DNA of 64,000 nt from Kitasatospora sp. NBC_01287 (GCF_026340565.1 NZ_JAPEPB010000001.1:5618501-5682500), one strand, 5' to 3'; positions 39,969 through 48,810 are shown, numbered from the stretch's first letter. Translations and numbers: made by a program. The notes: generated by a model not told the origin, from the letters alone.

Positions 39969-41141
39969 GTGGCAGAGGACGACGGCGGGCTCGCGCCGGA
40001 CGACAACGCGCGCGACGGTGGCGCCCCCGAGGAGGCGGACCACACCGTCGCGCTCGACCTGGAGGAGCTGATCCTCGGGGCGCCGCGCCGGTACACCCCC
40101 TACCAGGCGGCCCGCACCGCCGAGGTGCCGATGGAGCTGGCCACCCGCTTCTGGCGGGCCATGGGGTTCCCCGACATCGGCCAGTCCCGCGCGCTCAACG
40201 ACGGTGACGTGATCGCGCTGCGCCGACTGGCCGGTCTGGTCGAGTCCGGGCTGATCAACGAGGCGATGGCGATCCAGGTGGCCCGCTCCACCGGCCAGAC
40301 CACCGCCCGGCTGGCCGGCTGGCAGATGGACACCTTCCTGGAGAACCTCACCCAGGCCGCCGAGCCGGGCCTGACCCGGGCCGAGGTGGCCTACCCGCTG
40401 GTCGAGCTGCTGCTGCCGGAGCTGGAGCAGTTCCTGATCTACGTCTGGCGCCGCCAGCTGGCCGCCGTCACCGGCCGGGTGGTGCAGGCGGCCGAGGACA
40501 CCGAGATCACCAGCGGCAAGCTCGCGGTGGGCTTCGCCGACCTGGTCGGCTTCACCCGGCTCTCCCGGCGGCTGGAGGAGGAGGAGCTCGGCTCGCTGGT
40601 GGAGACCTTCGAGTCCACCTGCGCCGATCTGATCGCGGGGCAGGGCGGGCGGCTGATCAAGACGCTGGGTGACGAGATCCTCTACGTCTCGGAGGACCCG
40701 GTCACCGCGGCCGAGATCGCGCTCAGCCTGGTCGAGACGCTCACCGAGCAGGAGTCGATCCCGGCGCTGCGGGTCGGCATGGCCTTCGGCACCGTCACCT
40801 CGCGGATGGGCGACGTCTTCGGCACCACGGTCAACCTGGCCAGCCGGCTCACCTCGATCGCGCAGCGCGACGCGGTGCTGATCGACGGGCAGTTCGCGGC
40901 GGCGCTGGAGCAGGCCGGGGCCGCCGGCCAGGGCGCGGCGGACGGGACGGGCACCGCGCAGGCGCAGTTGGCGGACGCGCTGGCGGCGCACTCCGGGGTG
41001 TCGCTGGGCGCGATGGGCCGCGCGGCGGGCGCGGCGGGGACGCCGCGCTTCCAGCTGCAGGCGATGTGGCGGCGGCCGGTGCGCGGGCTCGGGCTGGTCG
41101 AGCCCTGGCTGCTGACCCGGCGGGCGAAGCCGATCCGCTGA
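39969..41141 (+). CDS. cya: Adenylate cyclase (class III)
   Basis: A 390-residue class III nucleotidyl cyclase. N-terminal region with HTH-like and helical segments, then the cyclase domain: metal aspartates D191 (VGFADLVGFTRLSR) and D235 (IKTLGDEILYV), adenine-selecting K231, and the transition-state segment TTVNLASRLTSIA. It corresponds to the single cya of S. coelicolor, needed for spore germination and antibiotic production. GTG 39969 follows a GGGGA site. No membrane segments, so cytoplasmic. Confidence 0.9.
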   Translation: MAEDDGGLAPDDNARDGGAPEEADHTVALDLEELILGAPRRYTPYQAARTAEVPMELATRFWRAMGFPDIGQSRALNDGDVIALRRLAGLVESGLINEAMAIQVARSTGQTTARLAGWQMDTFLENLTQAAEPGLTRAEVAYPLVELLLPELEQFLIYVWRRQLAAVTGRVVQAAEDTEITSGKLAVGFADLVGFTRLSRRLEEEELGSLVETFESTCADLIAGQGGRLIKTLGDEILYVSEDPVTAAEIALSLVETLTEQESIPALRVGMAFGTVTSRMGDVFGTTVNLASRLTSIAQRDAVLIDGQFAAALEQAGAAGQGAADGTGTAQAQLADALAAHSGVSLGAMGRAAGAAGTPRFQLQAMWRRPVRGLGLVEPWLLTRRAKPIR

Positions 41142-41367
41142 AGGCCGGCCGCTGAAGGCCGACCACTGAGGGGCGGCCACTGAGGGGCGGCCCGAGGGGG
41201 CCGCAGCGGGACCGGCCGAGGACCCGTCGGTGTGCGCCGGTTCGCGAGGCCGACACCGTATCGGCTCAATCGCGTGGATTTCAGGCATTTCCGGTAAACC
41301 GGGCATATCCTCGGCAATCCCTCCTAGTCTGGTCCCGAACGCGGAGTACCGGACCTCAGCGGCAGGG

Positions 41368-43317
41368 GTGAACGTGGGCGGTGCGCAGGTGATGGCGGAG
41401 CTCGGAGGCGCCGATGGCCCCGGCGGTGCGCTCGGGGGCTCGGGGGCGCGGGCCGGTGAGCGGGTCGGCGACCACGCCGAGCAGCTGGACCAGGTGACGG
41501 CCACCGGCCTGGACCACCGCCTGCAGGCGGTGGTGGAGCTGGCCCAGGACATGGCGGGCGCGCAGAGCGCCCTGGAGGCGGTGCGGGCCGCCGCCGCCCG
41601 GGCCACCGCGGCGCTGGGCGCGACCATGGCGGCCGTCTCGGTCTGGGACCGGGAGTCGGGGCGGCTGCGGGTGCTGGTCAACCACGGTGAGCTGGCGGCC
41701 GGCGAGGAGGAGATCCCCGACGACGAGTCCTACCCGGTGGCCGACTTCCCCGAGATCGTCACCTATCTGGACGAGCACTGGAGCACCGGCCGGCTGCCCA
41801 GGGCCTGGGTGCAGACGGCGGAGGACCTGGTGCCGCACGCCTCCAGGCCGCACCCGGGCGCCGGCGCGTTCTGCCGGCAGCGCGCCGCCGGGCTGCGCCG
41901 GCGCGGGAGGTCCTGCTGCCTGGTCGCGCCGGTCGTGCTGCACGGGCAGGCCTGGGGCGAGCTCTACCTGGCGCGCGGCACCGGGCTGCCGGTCTTCACC
42001 GAGGCGGACGCGCAGTACGCGACCCTGCTGGCCGCGCAGATCTCGGCCGGCCTGGCGCAGACCGAGCGGCTGGCCGACCTGCGCCGGCTCGCCTTCACCG
42101 ACCCGCTCACCGGGCTGGCCAACCGGCGCGCGGTGGACGCCCGGCTGGAGAGCGCGCTGGCCAACCACAACCGGGACAGCACCGTGGTCACGCTGGTGGT
42201 CTGCGACGTCAACGGCCTGAAGCGGATCAACGACCTGCACGGCCACGAGATGGGTGACCGGCTGCTGGAGCGCTTCGCCGGACAGCTCTCGATGGCCGGT
42301 GCCAAGCTGCCCGGCTCGCTGGCCGCCCGCCTGGGCGGCGACGAGTTCTGCCTGCTGGCGGAGGGCCAGAAGGCCGACGAGGTGGTCGCGGTGGCCGAGG
42401 AGCTGTGCGCGAAGGCACTGCAACTGGCCGACGGGGAGGGGGTGGCCTGCGGGATCGCCTCGACCGGTGACTCGATCGGCCCGGTCTCCACCTCCGACCG
42501 GCTCTTCCGGCTCGCCGATGCCGCCCAGTACCGGGCCAAGGCGGCGCGGGCGGCCCACCCGGTGGTGGCCGGGCGCAGCCACGGGCCCGGGCTGGCGCCG
42601 GATCCGACCGTGCTGCTCGCGGACGCCGCCGATCCGCACCACCGCAGCTCCGACGCGCGCGGGCGCGGGGCGGGCGCGGGGCGCGGTCCGCACGGCGACC
42701 GCCGCCGGTTCCGCGGCGCCGCGCACAGTGCCGATCCGGGGCAACTGCTCAGCGTGGTGCTGAACGCGCTGGACCAGGAGACCGGGCCGCGCGCGCACCA
42801 CCCGGCCGACAGCCTGGGGCGGCTGGCCACCGTCGCCGAGGTGGCGGCCCGGCTGCTGGACGCGGTGGCCTGGTGGATCTCCTACGTGCCGCCCGGCTCC
42901 CACCTGATGCACACCGTGCAGCACGCGGTCTACCGGATGACCACCGGGCCCACCCCGCGGGCGGCCGGCGGCGTGTCGCCGGGCGCGGCCCGGCGGGCGG
43001 AGAGCATGCGGGCCCGGATCGAGGCCCCGGACGCGGTCTTCGACCTCGACCACTACCCGCTCACCCGCGGCGCGGTCGGCGGCGGCGGCTTCGCGCTGCG
43101 CACCGGGGAGGCGGGCAACGACCCGGCGGAGGAGGCGGTGCTGGTGGTCGGCGGCTACCGCGGCATGGTCGCGGCCGGCGGTGCCAACCCGGCGGGGGGC
43201 TGGCTGGTCGAGCTCTTCGCCGACGACGCCACGCTGCCGCTGGGCCAGGTCGCCCCGGCGCTGCGGACACTGGTCGCGGTGGCGCTGTCGGGCCCCGCCT
43301 CGCCGCCACCCGGCTGA
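41368..43317 (+). CDS. cdgE: Diguanylate cyclase CdgE (GAF-GGDEF) with extra C-terminal domain
   Basis: A 649-residue c-di-GMP synthase. GAF-like domain at about 60-235, GGDEF domain at about 240-405 with an intact signature GGDEF at 323-327 and FTDPLTGLANRR at 243-254. The inhibitory RxxD site expected five residues before GGDEF is absent (KLPG instead). An uncharacterised region of about 200 residues follows (about 450-649). In Streptomyces c-di-GMP controls BldD and development. GTG 41368, with ATG 41392 possible. Confidence 0.88.
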   Translation: MNVGGAQVMAELGGADGPGGALGGSGARAGERVGDHAEQLDQVTATGLDHRLQAVVELAQDMAGAQSALEAVRAAAARATAALGATMAAVSVWDRESGRLRVLVNHGELAAGEEEIPDDESYPVADFPEIVTYLDEHWSTGRLPRAWVQTAEDLVPHASRPHPGAGAFCRQRAAGLRRRGRSCCLVAPVVLHGQAWGELYLARGTGLPVFTEADAQYATLLAAQISAGLAQTERLADLRRLAFTDPLTGLANRRAVDARLESALANHNRDSTVVTLVVCDVNGLKRINDLHGHEMGDRLLERFAGQLSMAGAKLPGSLAARLGGDEFCLLAEGQKADEVVAVAEELCAKALQLADGEGVACGIASTGDSIGPVSTSDRLFRLADAAQYRAKAARAAHPVVAGRSHGPGLAPDPTVLLADAADPHHRSSDARGRGAGAGRGPHGDRRRFRGAAHSADPGQLLSVVLNALDQETGPRAHHPADSLGRLATVAEVAARLLDAVAWWISYVPPGSHLMHTVQHAVYRMTTGPTPRAAGGVSPGAARRAESMRARIEAPDAVFDLDHYPLTRGAVGGGGFALRTGEAGNDPAEEAVLVVGGYRGMVAAGGANPAGGWLVELFADDATLPLGQVAPALRTLVAVALSGPASPPPG

Positions 43318-43354
43318 GGGCCGGCGGGCCGGCAGGCGGGGCGGGCGGGAGGGA

Positions 43355-43415
43355 CGGGCGGAATGGGCGGAATGGGCGGACGGGCGGGGCGGACGGGCGG
43401 AATGGGCGGACGGGC
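43355..43415. repeat. GGGCGGAAT/GGGCGGAC tandem repeat
   Basis: Seven copies of an 8-9-bp unit alternate between GGGCGGAAT and GGGCGGAC in the 104-bp gap between convergent cdgE and fdhD. I see no hairpin here, so it may do duty as the shared 3' region. Confidence 0.8.
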
Positions 43416-43421
43416 AGGCGA

Positions 43422-44246
43422 TCAGTCGCCGATCACCCGGTCCGCCCTGGTGTAGACGTTCGCGCTCTCGCCGCGCAGGAACCCCACCAGGGTCAGCCCC
43501 AGCTCCTCGGCCAGGTCGGCGGCGAGCGAGGACGGCGCGGAGACCGCGGCGAGCAGCGGCAGCCCGGCCAGCGCCGCCTTCTGGGTCAGCTCGAACGAGG
43601 CGCGGCCGCTGACCAGCAGCAGGTGCCCGGTGAGCGGCAGGCGGTCCTCGCGCAGCGCCCAGCCGATCACCTTGTCGACCGCGTTGTGCCGGCCGACGTC
43701 CTCACGGGCGCAGAGCAGCTCGCCGGTCGCGCTGAAGAGGCCGGCCGCGTGCAGGCCGCCGGTGGACTCGAAGGTGCGCTGGGCGGCGCGCAGCGCGTCG
43801 GGCAGCGCGTAGAGCACCTCGGGCCGCACGGTGAGCGGGTCGTCGGCGGGCTTGAACCGGACGTGGGTGCGCACCGCGTCCACCGTGTCGCGTCCGCACA
43901 GTCCGCAGGCGCTGGTGGTCAGCAGGGTGCGGTGGGCGGAGAGCGGCAGGGCGTCCGCGCCGCGCAGGGTGGCGTCGACCACGTTGTAGGTGTTCTGGCC
44001 GTCCTGGTCACTGCCCGCGCAGTAGCGCAGCGCCGCCAGCTGCTCGCGCCGGTGCAGCAGCCCCTCGCCGACCAGGAAGCCGGCCACCAGGTCGAAGTCG
44101 TGCCCCGGGGTGCGCATGGTGACGGTCAGCGCCTCGCCGCCGATCCGGATCTCCATCGGCTCCTCCGCCGCCAGCGCGTCCGGCTGGGGCGTCCGCTGCG
44201 CCCCGCGCAGCCGTACCACGCGCCGTCGCACCGTCGCCCGTGTCAT
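43422..44246 (-). CDS. fdhD: FdhD sulfurtransferase for formate dehydrogenase
   Basis: A 274-residue FdhD. It transfers sulphur to the molybdenum cofactor of formate dehydrogenase. Family features: EEPMEIRIGGEALTVTMRTP, GHDFDLVAGFLVGEG, the CxxC loop TSACGLCGRD, and CAREDVGRHNAVDKVIG. ATG 44246 is chosen over ATG 44282. The formate dehydrogenase itself is not in the window. Confidence 0.92.
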   Translation of the reverse strand: MTRATVRRRVVRLRGAQRTPQPDALAAEEPMEIRIGGEALTVTMRTPGHDFDLVAGFLVGEGLLHRREQLAALRYCAGSDQDGQNTYNVVDATLRGADALPLSAHRTLLTTSACGLCGRDTVDAVRTHVRFKPADDPLTVRPEVLYALPDALRAAQRTFESTGGLHAAGLFSATGELLCAREDVGRHNAVDKVIGWALREDRLPLTGHLLLVSGRASFELTQKAALAGLPLLAAVSAPSSLAADLAEELGLTLVGFLRGESANVYTRADRVIGD

Positions 44247-44349
44247 GCTGCCCACGCCCTTCCCGACCCGGCTCCCGCTCACCCCGCTGCTCGGGGCGCA
44301 CCCCCAGCATGAGGCATCCAGGCTTTTGGGTGGCCACGGTTGTCATATC

Positions 44350-44387
44350 TTCATTCAGCTGATCTGATGGTGCATATGGATATGCAC
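44350..44387 (+). promoter_or_regulatory. hutH promoter region with start-codon palindrome
   Basis: TTCATTCAG (44350-44358) is the exact complement of CTGAATGAA at the hutU promoter (48778-48786). GTGCATAT-GG-ATATGCAC (44370-44387) is a perfect palindrome with 8-bp arms and 2-bp spacer that covers the hutH start codon. A bound repressor here would block both transcription and initiation. Confidence 0.5.
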
Positions 44388-45956
44388 AGTGCTCCGGCCG
44401 CCGACGCGCCGCTTGTTCAGGTCGGCAAGGCCGACGTCACCGCCGAGGACGTGCTCGCCGTGGCGCGCGGCAACGCCCGGGTCGAGATCGGCCCCGACGC
44501 GCTGGCCGAGATGGCCACCTCCCGTGCCAGGATCGACGCGCTGGCCGCCGAGCCGCGCCCGGTCTACGGCATCTCCACCGGCTTCGGCGCCCTGGCCGTG
44601 CGCCACATCAGCCCCGAGCTGCGGGCCCAGCTGCAGCGCTCGCTGGTCCGCTCGCACGCCGCGGGCATGGGCCCGGTGGTGGAGCGCGAGGTCACCCGTG
44701 CGCTGATGTTCCTGCGGATGAAGACCCTCGCCTCCGGCCGCACCGGGGTGCGCCCGCTGGTCGCCGAGACGATGGCCGCGATCCTCAACGCCGGCATCAC
44801 CCCGGTGGTGCGCGAGTACGGCTCGCTCGGCTGCTCCGGCGACCTGGCCCCGCTCTCGCACTGCGCGCTGGTGCTGATGGGCGAGGGCATCGCCTACGGC
44901 CCGGACGGGGCCGAGCACCCGGCCGGCGAGCTGCTCGCCGCCGCCGGCATCGCGCCGGTCGAGCTGCTGGAGAAGGAGGGCCTGGCCCTCATCAACGGCA
45001 CCGACGGCATGCTCGGCATGCTGGTGATGGCCATCGCCGACCTGTCCCGGCTCTTCACCACCGCCGACATCACCGCCGCGATGTCGCTGGAGGCGCTGCT
45101 CGGCACCGAGAAGGTGCTGGCCCCCGAGCTGCACGGCCCGATCCGCCCGCACCCGGGCCAGGCGCTGAGCGCGGCCAACATGCTGGCGGTGCTCCAGGGC
45201 TCGGGCCTGACCGGCCACCACCAGGACGACGCGCCGCGGGTCCAGGACGCCTACTCGATCCGCTGCGCCCCGCAGGTGGCCGGCGCCGGCCGCGACACCC
45301 TGGCGCACGCCCGCACCGTCGCCGAGCGCGAGCTGGCCGCCTCGGTCGACAACCCGGTGGTGCTGCCGGACGGCCGGGTGGAGTCCAACGGCAACTTCCA
45401 CGGTGCCCCGGTCGCCTACGTGCTCGACTTCCTGGCCATCGCCGCCGCCGACCTCGGCTCGATCGCCGAGCGCCGCACCGACCGGCTGCTGGACAAGAGC
45501 CGCTCGCACGGCCTGCCGGCCTTCCTGGCCGACGACCCGGGCGTGGACTCCGGTCTGATGATCGCTCAGTACACCCAGGCGGCCCTGGTGAGCGAGAACA
45601 AGCGGCTGGCCGTCCCGGCCTCGGTGGACTCGATCCCCTCCTCGGCCATGCAGGAGGACCACGTCTCGATGGGCTGGTCCGCCGCCCGCAAGCTGCGCCA
45701 GGCCGTGGACAACCTGGGCCGGATCCTGGCGGTCGAGCTGACCGCCGCGGCCCGCGCGCTGGAGATCCGCACCGCCGACGGCACCACCCACCTGGCGCCC
45801 GCCACCGCGGCCGCGGTCGCCACCGCTCGCGAGGCCGGCGTCGGCGGGCCCGGCCGGGACCGCTTCCTGGCTCCGGACCTGGCTGCCGCCGAGGCACTGG
45901 TCGCCTCCGGCGCGCTGCTCGCGGCCGTGGAGCGGGTCACCGGTCCGCTGGCCTGA
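44376..45956 (+). CDS. hutH: Histidine ammonia-lyase
   Basis: A 526-residue lyase turning L-histidine into urocanate and ammonia. The MIO prosthetic group forms from C153-S154-G155 (SLGCSGDLAPL); Cys instead of the usual Ala in ASG is the Streptomyces pattern. Y64 in RPVYGISTGFG is the catalytic tyrosine. ATG 44376 begins MDMHS, as in other Streptomyces HutH; ATG 44367 and earlier starts would add a few residues. It lies 2.9 kb before hutU, with no other hut gene in between. Confidence 0.94.
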   Translation: MDMHSAPAADAPLVQVGKADVTAEDVLAVARGNARVEIGPDALAEMATSRARIDALAAEPRPVYGISTGFGALAVRHISPELRAQLQRSLVRSHAAGMGPVVEREVTRALMFLRMKTLASGRTGVRPLVAETMAAILNAGITPVVREYGSLGCSGDLAPLSHCALVLMGEGIAYGPDGAEHPAGELLAAAGIAPVELLEKEGLALINGTDGMLGMLVMAIADLSRLFTTADITAAMSLEALLGTEKVLAPELHGPIRPHPGQALSAANMLAVLQGSGLTGHHQDDAPRVQDAYSIRCAPQVAGAGRDTLAHARTVAERELAASVDNPVVLPDGRVESNGNFHGAPVAYVLDFLAIAAADLGSIAERRTDRLLDKSRSHGLPAFLADDPGVDSGLMIAQYTQAALVSENKRLAVPASVDSIPSSAMQEDHVSMGWSAARKLRQAVDNLGRILAVELTAAARALEIRTADGTTHLAPATAAAVATAREAGVGGPGRDRFLAPDLAAAEALVASGALLAAVERVTGPLA

Positions 45957-46030
45957 TCCGCCGGCCCGATCCTGATCCCTCAGCCCGATCCGCCGGCCCG
46001 ATCCGCCGGCGGGGAGAGCGGGCCGCGTCG

Positions 46031-46065
46031 CCGGAGCGGGTGGGTCTCAGGCCCACTCGCTCCGG
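46031..46065. terminator. Hairpin overlapping the 3' end of a membrane-protein gene
   Basis: CCGGAGCGGGTGGG pairs with CCCACTCGCTCCGG (one G-T pair) around a short loop; it includes the stop codon of the leftward gene and lies 75 bp after hutH. Likely shared by both. Upstream of it, GATCCGCCGGCCC is repeated three times at 45955-46010. Confidence 0.65.
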
Positions 46066-46493
46066 GCGGCGACCCGGCGCCGCTCCTCGCGCTCCTGCTC
46101 CCACCGGTTGCCCAGCGCGGCGGCGACGTTGACGCCGACGATGCCGGCCCAGGTGACGAGCATCCCGGTCAGGCCCGAAGCGGACCCGATCCCGGTCAGC
46201 GGGATGGCCAGGGCGAGCGAGAAGAACGGCAGCTTGTTGCCGCCGCCCCAACCGCGCCGGCGCTCCCGGTCCGGCCGGCGCTCCCCGTCCCGGAAGCGCT
46301 CCGCCGGTCCCAGGTCCGCGAGCCGCTCGGCGACCCGTTGCTCGACCCGGGCGTCCAACCGGGAGTCGACCCGGGAGAGGAAGGAGTCGACCAGGGCCGA
46401 CTCGTACTCGGCCCCCAGCTCCTTGCGGGTCTGCAGGGCTGCGTCCAGGTCGGCCCGGAGCTCCGAGGTCTGGCTGTCACGGCGAGGATCCAT
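46047..46493 (-). CDS. Membrane protein with helical N-terminal region, unknown function
   Basis: A 148-residue protein: an acidic/basic helical part (DLDAALQTRKELGAEYESAL, RLDARVEQRVAERLADLG) that could form a coiled coil, then two membrane segments (LPFFSLALAIPLTGIGS and GMLVTWAGIVGVNVAAALG) and a basic tail. No family recognised. ATG 46493 is chosen; upstream in-frame codons to 46631 look non-coding. Confidence 0.65.
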   Translation of the reverse strand: MDPRRDSQTSELRADLDAALQTRKELGAEYESALVDSFLSRVDSRLDARVEQRVAERLADLGPAERFRDGERRPDRERRRGWGGGNKLPFFSLALAIPLTGIGSASGLTGMLVTWAGIVGVNVAAALGNRWEQEREERRRVAARSEWA

Positions 46494-46557
46494 GGCGACA
46501 AGACTGCGGCCCGGGAGCGGGCCCGGTAAAGCCGCAACCGCGCCTCTCAGGGGGAAA

Positions 46558-46572
46558 TCAGGGTGACCCTGA
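46558..46572. promoter_or_regulatory. Palindrome upstream of the RpiR regulator
   Basis: TCAGGGT-G-ACCCTGA is a perfect 15-bp dyad 92 bp before the RpiR gene and 65 bp before the divergent membrane-protein gene. A plausible autoregulatory site. Confidence 0.35.
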
Positions 46573-46663
46573 GGGCAGCGGGCATCCCGGCGTACGAGAC
46601 ACCCATTGCCCTGGCGTACCGCCTGCTGCACAGTACGTCGAAGCCTGTTGAAAGGGACGCACC

Positions 46664-47572
46664 ATGAGCACCAGCGCCCAGTCGTCCCCCGCGCCGGGCC
46701 CGGCCCCGGTCGCCGCCCCCGCGGCCGCCGCCCCCTCCGCCAGGCTCCTCGAACTCTTCGACGGCCACCGGCTCACCCCCACCCAGCGCCGGATCGCGCA
46801 CGCCCTGGTCCGGCACGCGCCCGAGGCGCCGTTCCTGTCCAGCGTCGAGGTGGCCGAACTGGCCGGGGTCAGCCAGCCCTCGGTGACCCGGTTCGCCGTC
46901 GCGCTGGGCTACGACGGCTACCCCGCGCTGCGCAAGCGGCTGCGCGACCTGGGCGTGGGGGAGCCGGCCGCGCCGCCCGAGTCGCCCTCCGAGGTGGTGC
47001 GCAACGAGCACCAGCAGGCCGTCCTCGCCGAGATCGCCCACCTGCGCCGGCTGGCCGAGCTGCTGGCCGACCCGGAGCCGATCGTCCGCGCCGCCCGGCT
47101 GTTGGCCGCCTCCCGCCCGCTCCCGGTGCTCGGCCTGCGGGCCGCCTCCGCGCAGGCCCGCGGCTTCGCCTACTTCGCGGCCAAGGTGCACCCGGACATC
47201 CGGCTGCTCGACGAGGGCGGCTCGATGCTGGCCGACCGGATCGAGCAGGCCGCCGCGGCCGGCGCCTCCGCGCTGCTCTGCTTCGCGCTGCCCCGCTACC
47301 CGCGCGAGCTGATGGACGCGCTCACGGTGGCCCGCGACTGCGGCCTGACCGTGCTCACCGTCGCCGACAGCGCCTTCGCCCCGGTGGCGGCCCGCTCGGA
47401 CCTGCTGCTGCCGGCCGAGGTCGGCACCGGCCTGGTCTTCGACACCGCCTGCGCCCCGATGGTGCTCGGCCGGGTGCTGCTGCAGACCATGTGCGACGAA
47501 CTTCCGGGCGCCGAGGCCCGGTTGGAGTCGATCGAGCAGTCGGCGGCGTCCCGCGGCCTCTTCCTGGAGTAG
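46664..47572 (+). CDS. RpiR/MurR-family regulator with SIS domain
   Basis: A 302-residue regulator: RpiR helix-turn-helix (LTPTQRRIAHALVRHAP, SSVEVAELAGVSQPSVTRFA) at about 38-90 and a sugar-isomerase (SIS) domain from about 125 to 265, which usually senses a phosphosugar. Streptomyces strains often place such a regulator near hut genes, so it may also control histidine use, but this is inference. A GAAAGGGA site precedes ATG 46664. Confidence 0.85.
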   Translation: MSTSAQSSPAPGPAPVAAPAAAAPSARLLELFDGHRLTPTQRRIAHALVRHAPEAPFLSSVEVAELAGVSQPSVTRFAVALGYDGYPALRKRLRDLGVGEPAAPPESPSEVVRNEHQQAVLAEIAHLRRLAELLADPEPIVRAARLLAASRPLPVLGLRAASAQARGFAYFAAKVHPDIRLLDEGGSMLADRIEQAAAAGASALLCFALPRYPRELMDALTVARDCGLTVLTVADSAFAPVAARSDLLLPAEVGTGLVFDTACAPMVLGRVLLQTMCDELPGAEARLESIEQSAASRGLFLE

Positions 47573-47714
47573 CCGCCGGCCGGGCCGCGCCCGCCCGGGG
47601 CGCCTTGAGCGGGACTGGACGCAGCCCGCAACCGGCCGATCGATTGGCGCCGCGCGGGAGTAGTACCGCGCGGACCGGGCATCCCCTCCTTGGGACGTAA
47701 CGGGGGTGTCCGCC

Positions 47715-48053
47715 ATGCGCGTGATCCACGAAATGAGACCGGTCGGCCGCCTCTCCTCCGGCGCGGAGGAGTGGGCCTGCCCCGCCTGCGGCCGTCGGGT
47801 GGCCCTGGGCCCGCCCGGGCCGGGTCTGACCATCCTCGAACCGGGTGACGAGAGTGCCGTCCACATCGGCCTGGTCGACCCCGCCCCGCCCCCCGGCACC
47901 GCCGCCGAGCGCTACGGCCTGGGCCCGGTGCAGGAGATCCCCCGCCCGCCCTCGCTGCCCATGCTCCCCGCCGAGCCGGCCGGGACCGCCGAGCGCGACC
48001 GCCAGTGGCTGGCCGAGATCGGCATCGACTGGGGTGGCGACGAGGCGGCCTGA
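47715..48053 (+). CDS. Small protein with zinc-ribbon-like CPxC motif
   Basis: A 112-residue protein of unknown function. Near the N terminus EEWACPACGRRVAL has a single CPAC knuckle, half of a zinc ribbon, with no second cysteine pair. The rest is Pro-rich. ATG 47715 follows a GGGGG site; GTG 47706 is the alternative. Conserved-looking in streptomycetes but I cannot name it. Confidence 0.65.
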   Translation: MRVIHEMRPVGRLSSGAEEWACPACGRRVALGPPGPGLTILEPGDESAVHIGLVDPAPPPGTAAERYGLGPVQEIPRPPSLPMLPAEPAGTAERDRQWLAEIGIDWGGDEAA

Positions 48054-48060
48054 GCGGGCG

Positions 48061-48630
48061 TCAGCTCCCGTAGCGGGGGAGTTCGGCGGTGGCCAGCTCG
48101 CCCGGCAGCGGCGCAGGCAGCGGGACGGACTCGCCGTAGGTGCCGTGCAGGACGCCCTGGTAGCTCCCGTCGCGCGGGTGGGTGTAGAGCGTCCAGGTGC
48201 CGTTGCGGGGGTCGACGGCGAGCAGTACGGCCATTCCGGCGGTGGCATACCAGTCGGTCTTGTCTGCGATGCCCCGGGCGCGCTCGGAGTTCGAGATGAC
48301 CTCGACCGCCAGTGCCGCATCGCGCGGATCGGCGAGCCAGTCATCGGCATCGGCCCAGGCGGCTGGTAGGACGATCAGGTCCGGTGTCGCGTAGTCGTCC
48401 TCGTCGTTGGGCATGGCGACCGAGGACACCTCGTACGTGCGGAGGTCTGGCGGCAGGAGGGACTCGAGTTGCTGCCGCAGCAGCCAGATCGCCCCGGCGT
48501 GCTTACCGCGTGGAGTCGGGGACATGACCAGAGATCCTCCGATGATCTGCACGCGCAGGCCGGTGCTTCGCTCGATCTCCTCGGCTGCCTCCCGCAGTCG
48601 GCCGGGCCGCACGGTGATTGCTGCTGTCAC
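48061..48630 (-). CDS. Uma2-family nuclease-fold protein
   Basis: A 189-residue Uma2 (DUF820) protein with the PD-(D/E)xK pattern: D in YATPDLIVLP, E in LAVEVISNSE and K in IADKTDWYATAGM. Such proteins are abundant in Streptomyces and cyanobacteria; function is unproven. GTG 48630 is chosen because GGAGG lies five bases upstream; GTG 48642 is the longer option. Unlike the Uma2 copy at 14 kb this one is intact. Confidence 0.82.
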   Translation of the reverse strand: MTAAITVRPGRLREAAEEIERSTGLRVQIIGGSLVMSPTPRGKHAGAIWLLRQQLESLLPPDLRTYEVSSVAMPNDEDDYATPDLIVLPAAWADADDWLADPRDAALAVEVISNSERARGIADKTDWYATAGMAVLLAVDPRNGTWTLYTHPRDGSYQGVLHGTYGESVPLPAPLPGELATAELPRYGS

Positions 48631-48754
48631 GGTGTCCTCCACTGTCGACGGGATGCGCCAAGAGCTGGTGTTCGCCAGCTTCAGACTAGCGCCCGGCAGT
48701 TGTGAATCCGGGGGCCGATTCAGAGGTGTAGGGCTAGCCGATGGTCAGGTGTTT

Positions 48755-48789
48755 GGATATATTCAGACTTACAAATCCTGAATGAATCC
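48755..48789 (+). promoter_or_regulatory. 35-bp dyad upstream of hutU
   Basis: GGATATATTCAG (48755-48766), 11 bases, CTGAATGAATCC (48778-48789): the arms agree as inverted repeats at 10 of 12 positions. It lies in the most AT-rich stretch of the region, 21 bp before hutU ATG 48811. Best candidate operator of the hut operon; one arm recurs at hutH. Confidence 0.6.
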
Positions 48790-48810
48790 ATCCGCAAGGA
48801 GACCGGCAGC

